From: Sagittula salina
GTDB taxonomy: Bacteria > Pseudomonadota > Alphaproteobacteria > Rhodobacterales > Rhodobacteraceae
NCBI RefSeq assembly: GCF_017813235.1
Contig: NZ_JAGISH010000001.1
Coordinates: 62,001 to 126,000, forward strand
Direction: 5' to 3'
DNA length: 64,000 bases
In this document: piece by piece, positions 8,192 to 16,915 of the stretch
Layout of the letters: each line of letters begins with the position of its first letter
How positions within the stretch are numbered: position 1 is the first letter of the stretch
The notes under the pieces: generated by a model
The model's database searches: none
What the model was told of the DNA's origin: nothing
The model's input: the letters and a program-made list of their open reading frames with translations, nothing else
Translations under genes and position numbers: made by a program

Positions 8192-9100
8192 TCAGGCGGG
8201 TTCGAGGGACTTCCTGGCTTCGTCGAGGATGCGGGCGGCCTCGCTTCCGCCAATACGGGCGATGTCGTCCTGGTACTTCAGGATTGCGCCCAACGTGTCG
8301 GAGATCACCTGCGGGCTGAGATCCACCACGTCGAGCGCGAGCAGGCATTTCGCCCAGTCGATGGTTTCCGCCACGCCCGGCTTCTTGAAGATGTCCTCGG
8401 TGCGCAGGGACTGCACGAAAGCGACGATCTGGCGGGAGAGGGTTTCGGAAACCTCGGGCGCGCGGGAGTGCAGGATCTCCAGCTCGCGGTCGAAGTCGGG
8501 ATAGTCGACCCAGTGGTACAGGCAGCGGCGTTTCAGCGCGTCGTGAACTTCGCGCGTGCGGTTCGAGGTGAGTACCACGATTGGCGGCTCGGGGGCCGCA
8601 ATGGTGCCGATCTCGGGGATGGTGACCTGGAAGTCTGACAGGGCCTCCAGCAGGAAGGCCTCGAAGGGTTCGTCCGTACGGTCGAGTTCGTCGATCAGGA
8701 GCACCGGCGCGCCGTTCTCGTCGGGGCGCATGGCCTGCAGAAGCGGCCGTTCGATCAGGTAGTCGGGGCCGAACAGCTCTTCCTGCAGGGCAGTGCGGTC
8801 GCGACCGCCCGCCGCTTCGGCCGTGCGGATGGCGATCATCTGCGCCGGAAAGTTCCATTCGTAGACGGCGGAGGACGCGTCCAGCCCTTCGTAGCATTGC
8901 AGGCGGATCAGGCGGCGGTTCAGGCATTTCGCCAGTGCCTTGGCGATTTCCGTCTTTCCGACGCCGGCCTCGCCCTCGAGAAATAGCGGACGGCCCAGTT
9001 TCAGCGACAGGAAGACGACCGTGGCTAGCGCGCGACCGCAGACATAGCCGGTCTCGGACAGGCGCGCCTGCACGGCGTCGATGCTTTCGGGAATGGTCAT
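8192..9100 (-). CDS. MoxR-family AAA+ ATPase
   Basis: This 302-residue protein has Walker A GEAGVGKT at 43-50, Walker B LLIDELD at 134-140 and a sensor motif (VVLTSNRTREVHDALKRRC), typical of MoxR. The start at 9100 has a GGAGG ribosome-binding site directly upstream. MoxR ATPases act with VWA-domain partners in maturation of metalloenzymes or multi-protein complexes; the partner here is the gene at 6847-8097. The intergenic space of about 95 bases holds a dispersed repeat. It is transcribed divergently from the glycosyltransferase cluster. Confidence 0.9.
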   Translation of the reverse strand: MTIPESIDAVQARLSETGYVCGRALATVVFLSLKLGRPLFLEGEAGVGKTEIAKALAKCLNRRLIRLQCYEGLDASSAVYEWNFPAQMIAIRTAEAAGGRDRTALQEELFGPDYLIERPLLQAMRPDENGAPVLLIDELDRTDEPFEAFLLEALSDFQVTIPEIGTIAAPEPPIVVLTSNRTREVHDALKRRCLYHWVDYPDFDRELEILHSRAPEVSETLSRQIVAFVQSLRTEDIFKKPGVAETIDWAKCLLALDVVDLSPQVISDTLGAILKYQDDIARIGGSEAARILDEARKSLEPA

Positions 9101-9309
9101 ATGGTCCTCCTTGGCCCATCTGTTCCAGCCCGGCGACATGCGGTCAATAGCCCCAAGGTCGCAGAGGGGGGCGGTTCGGGGACGCAGGGGGCCGACCGTT
9201 GACGCACTGCCGGTTCCTTGCGATGCTGGCCTGCGTAAGGACCACCGGACCGATCCGGGGCGCACACCCAAGGCCGAGCAGCCTGTCAGACAAGGAACGC
9301 GGAGCGCCG

Positions 9310-10347
9310 ATGCGCATCACCGCCGTCACATGCGTGAAGAATGAAGGCCCGTTCCTGCTGGAATGGATCGCCTTCAACCGTCTGCTCGGCGTGACCGATC
9401 ACCTCTTCTATTCGAACGATTGCAGCGACGGGACCGACACGCTGCTGGATGCGCTTGCGGCGCGGGACGTGGCCGGGCGCGTGGAGCATCGGCCCAACCC
9501 CGCCGAGGGGCGTAACTACCAGATGGAGGCCCTGAAGGCCGCCGCGCACGAGCCGCTGGTCAGGGATGCGGACTGGGTCTGGGTGGCGGATGTCGACGAG
9601 TTCCTCAACATCCACGTGGGCGACCACACCATCCCGGCGCTGATCGACGCCTGCGGCGATCCGCAGGCGATCTCTGTCACGTTCCAGTTCTTCGCCAACG
9701 GCGGCGTTACCGGGTTCGAAGACCGTCCCGTGATCCAGCAGTTCACCCGCTCCCACAACCCCGACCTCTGGTGCGCCGAAACCGCGATCGAGGTGAAAAC
9801 ACTGGTGCGCCGGGATTTTCCGCTGCAATATTACGGTGCGCACCGGCCCTTTTTCCGCAAGGATCTGCCAGAGGCCAGGCGCCCCGCGTGGACCGACGGT
9901 TCGGGCCGCGCGGTGCCGCATCGGTTCCTTGTCGCGGCCAATCCGCGCCGCATCCGCAAGTTTCCCGCCGGCGGGGCCCGCGCCTTCGCTACTCTGAACC
10001 ACTATGCATTGCGATCGCTTGACAGCTATCTGGTTAAGAACGACCGCGGCGATGTGAACCGCGAAAACCGCGCGTTTGACGATACCTACTGGCGCGAACG
10101 CAACGATCCTGCCTTTGAGGACATGTCCATAGCGCGCTACCTGCCCCGGCTCGGCGCCGAACTCGACCGGCTGAGGGCGGACCCGGTCATAGGCCCCCTG
10201 CACGCGGCCTGCGTCGCCGCGCACCGGGCGCGGCGCGATGCCCTGATGACAAGTCCCCACTATGCGGAGATGTTTGCCCACCTGAAAGACCTCGCCCCCT
10301 ATCCTCCCGGTGAATACGAGCTGTTGCAGGAGCTTGGGCTGGCATGA
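9310..10347 (+). CDS. glycosyltransferase family 2 (Glyco_tranf_2_4 type)
   Basis: The protein has 345 residues and starts at an ATG preceded by GGAG. It begins MRITAVTCVKNEGPFLLEW, characteristic of this GT2 subfamily, and has the nucleotide-sugar/metal motif DVDEF at 94-98. Near the C-terminus is the subfamily signature LNHYALRSLDSYLVK. It shares both ends with the two other GT2 domains nearby (10999-13524 and 14321-15376), so the three are probably paralogues. It likely transfers a sugar to a surface glycan; donor and acceptor are unknown. A sulfotransferase follows after 10 bases. Confidence 0.88.
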   Translation: MRITAVTCVKNEGPFLLEWIAFNRLLGVTDHLFYSNDCSDGTDTLLDALAARDVAGRVEHRPNPAEGRNYQMEALKAAAHEPLVRDADWVWVADVDEFLNIHVGDHTIPALIDACGDPQAISVTFQFFANGGVTGFEDRPVIQQFTRSHNPDLWCAETAIEVKTLVRRDFPLQYYGAHRPFFRKDLPEARRPAWTDGSGRAVPHRFLVAANPRRIRKFPAGGARAFATLNHYALRSLDSYLVKNDRGDVNRENRAFDDTYWRERNDPAFEDMSIARYLPRLGAELDRLRADPVIGPLHAACVAAHRARRDALMTSPHYAEMFAHLKDLAPYPPGEYELLQELGLA

Positions 10348-10357
10348 GAGCGCTGAT

Positions 10358-10999
10358 ATGGTCGTGAAACTGGTGAACCTCGGGCTGCCGAAGACCGGCA
10401 CCACCACGCTGGCGCACGCGCTGGTCCGGGCGGGCTGGACCGTGGCCGATCACAAGGTGCGCCGCGTCCATACCCGCGAACCGGGGCTGGGTGGTACCTT
10501 CATCGGGCGGCAGCTTTATAACGGGTACTTCGCGTGCGGGAATCCCTTCCTGCACCTCGATCCCGTTTACGATGCGCTGACCGAAATCAGCGTGCTGAAC
10601 GGCGACACCTCCGTCTGGCCGCAGTGCGACTACCCCTTGCTCAAGGCCATGCGCCTGCAACGGCCCGACATGCTGTTCGTCGCCACATGGCGGCCCGCGG
10701 CGGAGACATCGGATTCCATGCGGCGCTGGAACACAATGGGCACGGACCGATTGCCTATGGGCAATATCCCCGGCCTGCCAAAGGGCTACGGTGGAGAGGA
10801 TGCGGAGCGTATCCGCTGGATCGCGGGGCATTACGACATGCTGCGCGACCTTTTCGGCGACGACCCGCGCTACATCGAATTGCCGGTCGGCGCGGCGGAT
10901 GCGCGCGAAAGGCTGTCCGCCCATATCGGGATCGCCCTGCCGTGGTGGGGCCGCCTAAACGCCAACCCGAACGCGAACCCGGCGGAGGACGTGGCCTGA
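10358..10999 (+). CDS. sulfotransferase family protein
   Basis: The 213-residue protein opens with the 5'-phosphosulfate-binding loop of PAPS-dependent sulfotransferases, GLPKTGTTTL at 9-18. It should move a sulfate group from PAPS to a hydroxyl or amine, here most likely on a glycan because glycosyltransferases flank it. The start at 10358 lies 10 bases after the preceding stop. The C-terminus ends in an Asn/Pro-rich tail encoded by a short tandem repeat (NANPNANPA). The stop overlaps the next start by one base (TGATG). Confidence 0.82.
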   Translation: MVVKLVNLGLPKTGTTTLAHALVRAGWTVADHKVRRVHTREPGLGGTFIGRQLYNGYFACGNPFLHLDPVYDALTEISVLNGDTSVWPQCDYPLLKAMRLQRPDMLFVATWRPAAETSDSMRRWNTMGTDRLPMGNIPGLPKGYGGEDAERIRWIAGHYDMLRDLFGDDPRYIELPVGAADARERLSAHIGIALPWWGRLNANPNANPAEDVA

Positions 11000-13524
11000 T
11001 GCGCATCATCGTGCACATCGGCCCGGACGGCGCCGCCGCCGGGCGGCTGCAACAGGTGCTGGATGCCAAGCGCGACCAACTGCTGGGCAAGGGCGTGCTT
11101 TATGCCCGCTCGCCGGGGGCGAAGAACCATACACGGCTCTTCATGGCGGTCACCGATCCGGAGAACATCGACTCCCTGAGATTCAACCGCGGTTATATCG
11201 CCCCGGAAAAGCAGCGCGAGCTGCACGACGACGTGGCAGGCGCACTGGCCGAGGAGGTATCCCGTGCCAACCCGCACACGCTGATCCTTTCGGCGCACCA
11301 GCTGGGCACCTCTCTGGTGACGCGGTCCGAGCTTGACCGCCTGCGCGCCCTTCTGGCGCCCTTGTCGGTGGATATCCGCATCGTCGCGCATCTGGACGAC
11401 CCGGCGCGGCTGGCGGTTTCACGCTATGCGGCGCAGCTTCTGGAGGGACGCCGGGCCGCACTGGACGCAGAGCTGTCCTGTTGCGCCGCACCGTCCTTCT
11501 GGGAGGCCGCGCTGGCTGCACGCCCCGCCTGCGATCCGCAGGCCGGCCAGTTCGCCGAGGTGCAGGGGGCTGCCTTCTGGCTCGATTTCAAACGGTTGCA
11601 ACGCGAGTGGGAAGCGGTCTTCGGCCCCGGTGCCGTTGCGTTCCGATCCACCGACCCCGGCCTGCTCGCCTCCGTGAACGCGACAGAGGAGATCCGCGCG
11701 GCCTTTGACATCGCGGAGACCATCGGCAAGGCCGCCCCCTGGACGCGGCCCGTGCCGCCCTCTGCCGCCTGGCTGACGCGCTGCCGGTTGTTCAACGACG
11801 CGGTGCTGCGCCTTCTGGCACTGAAGCAGGTGATCCTGCCCCGCCCGCTCTGGCGCAAGTTCCAAAGCGAGATCAAGGTGCCCGGCCCCGCGATCGAGCC
11901 CGGCGCGCTGGCACCGTTGTCCGCGCGGTTCGAGACGGATATCGAGGCGCTCTGCATCGAGCACGACGGGCTGGACGCCGCACTCATGGCGCCCGACGCT
12001 CCGCAGGCGCCATGGCAGGAGGCCGACCCGACGCGCGGATTCCGGGCGACGCAGTATCTCATGGCCTTCCGCTGGCGGATCAATCAGGCCACGAAAGAGG
12101 AACTGGCCGCCAGGGCCGCCGACCTCGCCCGCCTCGCAGAGAACGCCACTCAAGCCGCCGAGCCCGAAGCCACATCGCCGCCGCAGATGGCCATGGCAAA
12201 TACCGCGCCGTCGGCCAACCCGACCCCCGGTTCGAATTCAGGCCCGAATTCCGCTACGTCCCCCAGCCCAGCCTCTGCCGCGCTGCGCGCGTCCGCCCAG
12301 GCCACGCCGCCGCCCCCCTCCGGCGATATCGACGCGCTCCTGACGCCCACGGCCCGCGCGTTGATGCCCGACGCGGCGAAGCGGAACTTCCTGAAACTTC
12401 AGGCCTCCTCCTTTGCGCCGCACAACCGCCTTGGCCGCGTCAACGAGGCGGTCCCGGGCCCGGACTTCGCCCCCGCGCCGCGGCGCCAGTTGACCGAAGG
12501 CACTTCCGGGCGGGTCATCGTCGGCTGCATGAAGAACGAGGGGCCCTATATCCTCGAATGGGTGGCCTACCACCGGGCCGTGGGCTTCGACACTTTCCTG
12601 ATCTATACCAACGGGTGCGAGGACGGCACGACGGAGATCCTCGACCGCTTGCAGGTGCTTGGACTGCTCCAGCACCGTAACAACGACAATTGGTCGGGCA
12701 ACTCCCCGCAGCAAGTTGCACTGGACCGCGCGCTGGAGGAACCCGTGGTCCGCAATGCGGAGTGGATAACGCATATCGACGTGGACGAGTTCGTCAACGT
12801 CCGCACGGGCAATGGCACGCTGGACGCCCTCTTTGCCGCCGTCCCCGATGCGACCAACATCGCCATGACCTGGCGGCTGTTCGGGCACAACGGGGTGGCC
12901 GAACTGGCCGACCGCCCGGTGATCGGTCAGTTCGACACCTGCGCCCCGAAATACTGCCCCAAACCCCATACCGTCTGGGGCTTCAAGACCATGTTCGCCA
13001 ATATCGGTGCCTACGGGAAAATCTCCTGTCATCGTCCGAACAAGCTGGCGGAGGGGTTCGAGCGGCGGGTGAAATGGGTCAACGGCTCGGGCCGCGACAT
13101 GACGAAGGAGGCACGCATGAACGGCTGGCGTTCGTCGAAGAAATCGATCGGCTACGACCTCGTGCAGCTGAACCACTACGCGCTGCGATCGGCCGAAAGC
13201 TACCTGATCAAGCGCCAGCGCGGACGCGCGCTGCACGTCGACCGCAACATCGGCATCAACTACTGGATCCGCATGGACTGGTGCGACCACCGGGACGTCA
13301 CGATCCAGCGCAACCTGTCCAGACTGCGCGCGGAACTGAACCGACTGCTGGCCGATCCGGTCCTGAAGGACTGGCACGGACGCGCCTTTGACTGGCACCG
13401 GGCGAAGGCGCGCGCACTGCGCCAGACGCCGGAGTTCGAGGATCTCTACGAGCAGGCGCTCACGCTGAAGCTCACGGAGACCGAGCGGGTGGCCTACGCG
13501 CTCGCCCTCGATCTGGAGAACTGA
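10999..13524 (+). CDS. bifunctional-looking protein: degenerate sulfotransferase-like domain fused to GT2 glycosyltransferase
   Basis: The 841-residue protein has three parts. Residues 1 to about 375 begin MRIIVHIGPDGAAAGRLQQV, which lines up with the start of sulfotransferase-like proteins (HIGxxKTGTTxLQ), but the PAPS-loop KTGTT is replaced by DGAAAG. Residues of about 380-450 are a Pro/Ala/Ser/Asn-rich linker. Residues from about 504 form a GT2 domain starting GRVIVGCMKNEGPYILEW, with DVDEF near 594-598 and the LNHYALRSAESYLIK signature. The GT part should be active; the N-terminal part probably cannot bind PAPS normally. It overlaps the sulfotransferase stop by one base and FkbM follows at once. 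Confidence 0.82.
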   Translation: MRIIVHIGPDGAAAGRLQQVLDAKRDQLLGKGVLYARSPGAKNHTRLFMAVTDPENIDSLRFNRGYIAPEKQRELHDDVAGALAEEVSRANPHTLILSAHQLGTSLVTRSELDRLRALLAPLSVDIRIVAHLDDPARLAVSRYAAQLLEGRRAALDAELSCCAAPSFWEAALAARPACDPQAGQFAEVQGAAFWLDFKRLQREWEAVFGPGAVAFRSTDPGLLASVNATEEIRAAFDIAETIGKAAPWTRPVPPSAAWLTRCRLFNDAVLRLLALKQVILPRPLWRKFQSEIKVPGPAIEPGALAPLSARFETDIEALCIEHDGLDAALMAPDAPQAPWQEADPTRGFRATQYLMAFRWRINQATKEELAARAADLARLAENATQAAEPEATSPPQMAMANTAPSANPTPGSNSGPNSATSPSPASAALRASAQATPPPPSGDIDALLTPTARALMPDAAKRNFLKLQASSFAPHNRLGRVNEAVPGPDFAPAPRRQLTEGTSGRVIVGCMKNEGPYILEWVAYHRAVGFDTFLIYTNGCEDGTTEILDRLQVLGLLQHRNNDNWSGNSPQQVALDRALEEPVVRNAEWITHIDVDEFVNVRTGNGTLDALFAAVPDATNIAMTWRLFGHNGVAELADRPVIGQFDTCAPKYCPKPHTVWGFKTMFANIGAYGKISCHRPNKLAEGFERRVKWVNGSGRDMTKEARMNGWRSSKKSIGYDLVQLNHYALRSAESYLIKRQRGRALHVDRNIGINYWIRMDWCDHRDVTIQRNLSRLRAELNRLLADPVLKDWHGRAFDWHRAKARALRQTPEFEDLYEQALTLKLTETERVAYALALDLEN

Positions 13525-13525
13525 C

Positions 13526-14227
13526 ATGGAGGGAAACGAAGCCGTCGACCGCGACCCCTACCTGCGCTCGCGCGGGCTTCGCATCCCGAAGCACCCGGCA
13601 CTGACCACCGGCCGCGTGCGTGCGGCGCTGAAGGAAGGCACCTACGAACGCAAGGAATGCGACGCCGTGATGCGTGTCGTTCGGGAGGGCGACACCGTTC
13701 TCGAACTGGGCGGCGGCATCGGGTACATGTCGACGCTGCTGTCAGTGAAGAAAAAGGTCAGAAGGGTCGTCTCCTACGAGGCCAACCCGACGCTCATCGA
13801 CTACATCCACTCGGTGCACGCTGCCAACGGCGTTCAGAACGTCGAGGTCCGCAACGCGCTGCTTTCGGCAGAGGCGGGCGAGCCGGTGCCCTTTTACATA
13901 CGCAAGAACTTCCTCGCCTCGTCCATGGACAGCGAGATCGACAAGGAGGCGATCACCGGCAAGGCCATGATCGCCCGTCACCCCATCGGCCCGGTACTGG
14001 ACGATCTGGCACCGGATGTTCTGGTCTGTGACATCGAAGGCGCGGAGGCCGAGTTGCTTCCTGCCGCCGACTGGTCGGGCCTGCGCGTCGCGGTAATCGA
14101 ATTGCACCCGCAATGGATCGGGCAATCGGGCGTGCAGGCGGTTTTCGACGTCATGCAGAAGGCCGGGCTGACCTATTTCCCGAAAGCGTCCGAGCAGAAG
14201 GTCGTGACCTTCCGCAAGGACTGGTAA
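13526..14227 (+). CDS. FkbM family methyltransferase
   Basis: This 233-residue protein has the SAM-binding motif VLELGGGIG at 58-66 and the FkbM motif DIEGAEAELL near 172-181. FkbM enzymes methylate hydroxyl groups, often on sugars. It starts one base after the stop of the fused GT2 gene, so it is co-transcribed. Together with the sulfotransferase it suggests a glycan that is both sulfated and O-methylated; this is inferred from context. Confidence 0.88.
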   Translation: MEGNEAVDRDPYLRSRGLRIPKHPALTTGRVRAALKEGTYERKECDAVMRVVREGDTVLELGGGIGYMSTLLSVKKKVRRVVSYEANPTLIDYIHSVHAANGVQNVEVRNALLSAEAGEPVPFYIRKNFLASSMDSEIDKEAITGKAMIARHPIGPVLDDLAPDVLVCDIEGAEAELLPAADWSGLRVAVIELHPQWIGQSGVQAVFDVMQKAGLTYFPKASEQKVVTFRKDW

Positions 14228-14238
14228 CAACGCAACAG

Positions 14239-14297
14239 GTGAAGGCTTTTCGTCCGAAAAGCCTTCACGCCCGAAGCGTTCTTGTCCGAGAACGCTT
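14239..14297. repeat. two back-to-back perfect hairpins between FkbM and GT2 genes
   Basis: GTGAAGGCTTTTCG (14239-14252) pairs with CGAAAAGCCTTCAC (14255-14268), a 14-bp perfect stem. AAGCGTTCT (14274-14282) pairs with AGAACGCTT (14289-14297) across a six-base loop. Both turn at a GTCCG sequence. There is no T-run after the second, and the next gene starts at 14321. They may be a processing or attenuation site within the operon, or a repeat element. Confidence 0.7.
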
Positions 14298-14320
14298 TCC
14301 CCAGCCCGGAACGGAGCCGC

Positions 14321-15376
14321 ATGAACATCACCGCCGTCCTCTGCCTCCGCAACGAAGGTGCCTTTCTACTGGACTGGATGGCGCATCACCTGGCCTGCGG
14401 TGTGACCCACGTGGTCGCCCTGTCGAACGACTGCGACGACGGCACGGACGCCATGCTTGATCGGCTGGCAGAGATCGGCCACGTCACCCACATCCGCAAC
14501 GACGGGCCCCATGGCGCGGGCGGCATCCAGTTCACCGGGCTGAAGCGTGCCGATCGCTGCGAGGCTGTGCGGTCGGCCGACTGGCTGCTGCCGCTCGACA
14601 TCGATGAATTCGTCAACGTCCACACAGGTGACCGGACCCTGCCCGCACTGATCGCCGCCTGCCCCGAGGCATCCGCGATCACCCTGACCTGGCGGCTGTT
14701 CGGCAATGGCGGCGTGGTGCGTTACACCGACCGCCGCGTGACTGAACAGTTCACGCGCGCGGCCCCCGAGATCATGCACTGGCCGTGGCGTACCGCCATG
14801 TTCAAAACGCTTTACCGCAACGATGGCACCTACGCGAAGCTTGGCGTGCACCGCCCGCGCAGCCCGGACGAGGCACGGCTGGATCAAGCGCACTGGGTCG
14901 ACGGCAATGGCGCGCCACTCGACGCGCAGTTCCTCACACGGCGGATATTTTCGAATTACGGCCGGCCCATGTACGGGTTGGTACAGTTGAACCACTACCC
15001 GCTGGGCGCCATGGAAAGCTATGTCCTGAAGGCGGATCGCGGCCGTGCGGTGCATTCGGACCACGCGTTGGGGATGGACTACTGGGTGGAGCGTAACTGG
15101 TGTCTCGAAGAAGACGCCTCTGTCCTTGGCCTGCCCGGCGTGGGGGCGTTGCGGGATGCTCTGGGGGCGGACCCGGTGCTGGGGCCGCTGCACGCGGGGG
15201 CAGTGACATGGCGCCAGGCGCGGTTCGAGGCGCTCATGGCCCAGGAACCCATGCGCGCGCTCTTTGCCCGCCTGCTGATGACGCCCCCGACACGCCCCGT
15301 GCCGCTGGAGGCCGCGCGTTTTCTCGCGCATCACGCCACAATTTCGCGTCAGACGGACGAAGACGCGGGGGGCTGA
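14321..15376 (+). CDS. glycosyltransferase family 2 (third GT2 domain of the cluster)
   Basis: The 351-residue protein starts at an ATG with CGGAG upstream. It opens MNITAVLCLRNEGAFLLDW, has DIDEF at 93-97 and the LNHYPLGAMESYVLK signature, matching the two upstream GT2 domains. The upstream in-frame extension runs into the hairpin pair and is rejected. It probably belongs to the same glycan pathway and ends the operon, being followed by a dispersed repeat. Confidence 0.87.
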   Translation: MNITAVLCLRNEGAFLLDWMAHHLACGVTHVVALSNDCDDGTDAMLDRLAEIGHVTHIRNDGPHGAGGIQFTGLKRADRCEAVRSADWLLPLDIDEFVNVHTGDRTLPALIAACPEASAITLTWRLFGNGGVVRYTDRRVTEQFTRAAPEIMHWPWRTAMFKTLYRNDGTYAKLGVHRPRSPDEARLDQAHWVDGNGAPLDAQFLTRRIFSNYGRPMYGLVQLNHYPLGAMESYVLKADRGRAVHSDHALGMDYWVERNWCLEEDASVLGLPGVGALRDALGADPVLGPLHAGAVTWRQARFEALMAQEPMRALFARLLMTPPTRPVPLEAARFLAHHATISRQTDEDAGG

Positions 15377-15394
15377 GGCCGGAGGCGGACGCTG

Positions 15395-15449
15395 TCCCCC
15401 GCGCCTTTGGCGCTCCCCCGGAAGTATTTGCACCATGGAGAAACAGGGG
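15395..15449 (+). repeat. dispersed intergenic repeat, copy 2
   Basis: The hairpin GCGCCTTTGGCGC (15401-15413) lies between C-runs, followed by GGAAGTATTTGCACCATGG (15420-15438) and GAGAAACAGGGG. It has the same order of parts as copy 1 with a different hairpin. It lies just after the last glycosyltransferase gene. A separate hairpin (ACAATGC 15492-15498 with GCATTGT 15514-15520) sits downstream. Confidence 0.6.
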
Positions 15450-15562
15450 CACTGCGGCACGGCCAGCGCACAGAATCTCCCTGCCCGTGACACAATGCTG
15501 CCGGGTCTCCGGGGCATTGTTTCCAGCATAGCCGCCGGAAGTGCGGGTTTGAGGGTTTCGAA

Positions 15563-16558
15563 GTGGCAGACCAGAACGGCATGATTTCGACCGGAACGAC
15601 ATTGCAGGGATTCGCACCCGACTTTTCCGATCTCGCACGTGGCGAGTGGCTGGCGGCGTTGCGCACGCTCGGGCAGGAGCATGGTTTTGCCGAACCGCTG
15701 GGAAAACGCCACGCCGGAGTCTTCGTAGAAGATGGCGATACGCTGCTGGTCTCCTTCGAGACCATGTCCGGGATCGAAGCGCTTTCGGAGACGCGCACGC
15801 CGCTGGGCTTCGACATGGTGCGCGACTACGGCTGGTCGTCGCTGTCGGTGCTGTCGCATGGCGACACCTGGTTTCGCGATCCGCTGGTCTACGGCTTCTT
15901 CGATCAGCTGCTCGACGACGACTTCTTCGAGGAATTCGAACGGGTGGTTTTCTACGGCGCGGGGCCCTGCGGCTATGCTGCCGCCGCCTATTCCGTCGCC
16001 GCCCCCGGCGCGCGGGTGCTGCTGATGCAGCCCCAGGCCACGCTCGATCCGCGAGTGACCGAATGGGACGACCGCTTTGCGGAAGCGCGGCGGCTGGACT
16101 GGACGTCGCGCTATGGCTACGGGCCGGATATGATCGACGCGGCCGATCAGGCGACGATACTCTACGATCCGCGCGAGCGGCTGGACGCCATGCATGCGGC
16201 GCTTTTCACCAGGGCCAACGTCCAGCGGTTCCGTCTGCCCTTCTTTGGCGGTGCAATCCAGACCGACATGCGGATGCTCGACCTTATGCCGAGACTCTTG
16301 ATCGCCACCGCCGAGGGCACGCTGGATGCCGCGCGTTTCGCCACACTTTTCCGGGCACGCCGGTCCTACCCGCCCTATCTGCGCAAGCTTCTGGCGCATC
16401 TCGACAACGCGGGACGCGATGGCCTGACCCGGAAGCTGTGTCGCAATGTGGCGACGCGGATGAACGCGCCGCGATTCCGTCGCAGGCTGGCACAGCTGGA
16501 GGCGGCGCCTGGCCAGCATCCCGTCCTGCCCGTCGACGCCCACGCCATCGAAGACTAG
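15563..16558 (+). CDS. uncharacterised protein with nucleotide-binding-like or hydrolase-like turn
   Basis: The 331-residue protein starts with GTG at 15563; an ATG at 15581 is an alternative. The centre holds VVFYGAGPCGYAAAAYS (about 128-144), a beta-strand/turn/helix resembling an alpha/beta-hydrolase elbow or a nucleotide-binding turn but lacking a serine nucleophile. From memory, related Rhodobacteraceae genes are often labelled phosphoadenosine phosphosulfate reductase; the frame shows no PAPS-reductase cysteine motif and I do not support that name. Its place next to the sulfotransferase cluster is suggestive only. Its TAG stop overlaps the stop of the convergent gene. Confidence 0.7.
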   Translation: MADQNGMISTGTTLQGFAPDFSDLARGEWLAALRTLGQEHGFAEPLGKRHAGVFVEDGDTLLVSFETMSGIEALSETRTPLGFDMVRDYGWSSLSVLSHGDTWFRDPLVYGFFDQLLDDDFFEEFERVVFYGAGPCGYAAAAYSVAAPGARVLLMQPQATLDPRVTEWDDRFAEARRLDWTSRYGYGPDMIDAADQATILYDPRERLDAMHAALFTRANVQRFRLPFFGGAIQTDMRMLDLMPRLLIATAEGTLDAARFATLFRARRSYPPYLRKLLAHLDNAGRDGLTRKLCRNVATRMNAPRFRRRLAQLEAAPGQHPVLPVDAHAIED

Positions 16559-16830
16559 GGCTTGCGGCTGAGCAGCGCCTCGCGCAACTCCTCCTGGAAA
16601 TACCCCAGCGCCACCAGAACGCTGAACAGGAATACCCGACCGCCCTCTCCCAGCAGCGACAAGAGCGCCGCCGCCGCCAGGAGGCAGACCAATAGCGACG
16701 CCACGCCCCGGTCCTGATCGGCGATCATGTCCCTGTCGCCCAGCCAGCGGTACAGCTGATCCGTCACCTGTGGTTCGATGCGTTTCGCCGCCCAGCCCGC
16801 GAGCGCCCCCAGTATCACCGTCAGGATCAT
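16555..16830 (-). CDS. small membrane protein of unknown function
   Basis: The start at 16830 gives 91 residues: an N-terminal hydrophobic segment ([17 protein letters not shown]) and a second from about 45 to 70 ([18 protein letters not shown] then [13 protein letters not shown]). No family is recognised. It is divergent from pyrC with 85 bases between starts. Its stop shares the palindrome CTAG (16555-16558) with the stop of the gene on the other strand. Confidence 0.6.
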   Translation of the reverse strand: MILTVILGALAGWAAKRIEPQVTDQLYRWLGDRDMIADQDRGVASLLVCLLAAAALLSLLGEGGRVFLFSVLVALGYFQEELREALLSRKP

Positions 16831-16915
16831 GCTGTTTCCCCCTCGCACTTCGGCGCGCAGGATAGACCATGCCGCCCCTCTGGTGAAGCGCCCCCGCGCC
16901 GTGTTATCCGAAGCC

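Noticed and set aside
15563-16558. Phosphoadenosine phosphosulfate reductase
   Set aside because: No PAPS-reductase P-loop or ECGLH-type cysteine motif can be seen; the name is not supported by sequence.
14366-16870. 834-codon minus-strand frame across the GT2 and hypothetical genes
   Set aside because: It runs opposite well-supported genes, has biased His/Arg/Gly composition and no domain; the plus-strand GT2 motifs are clear.
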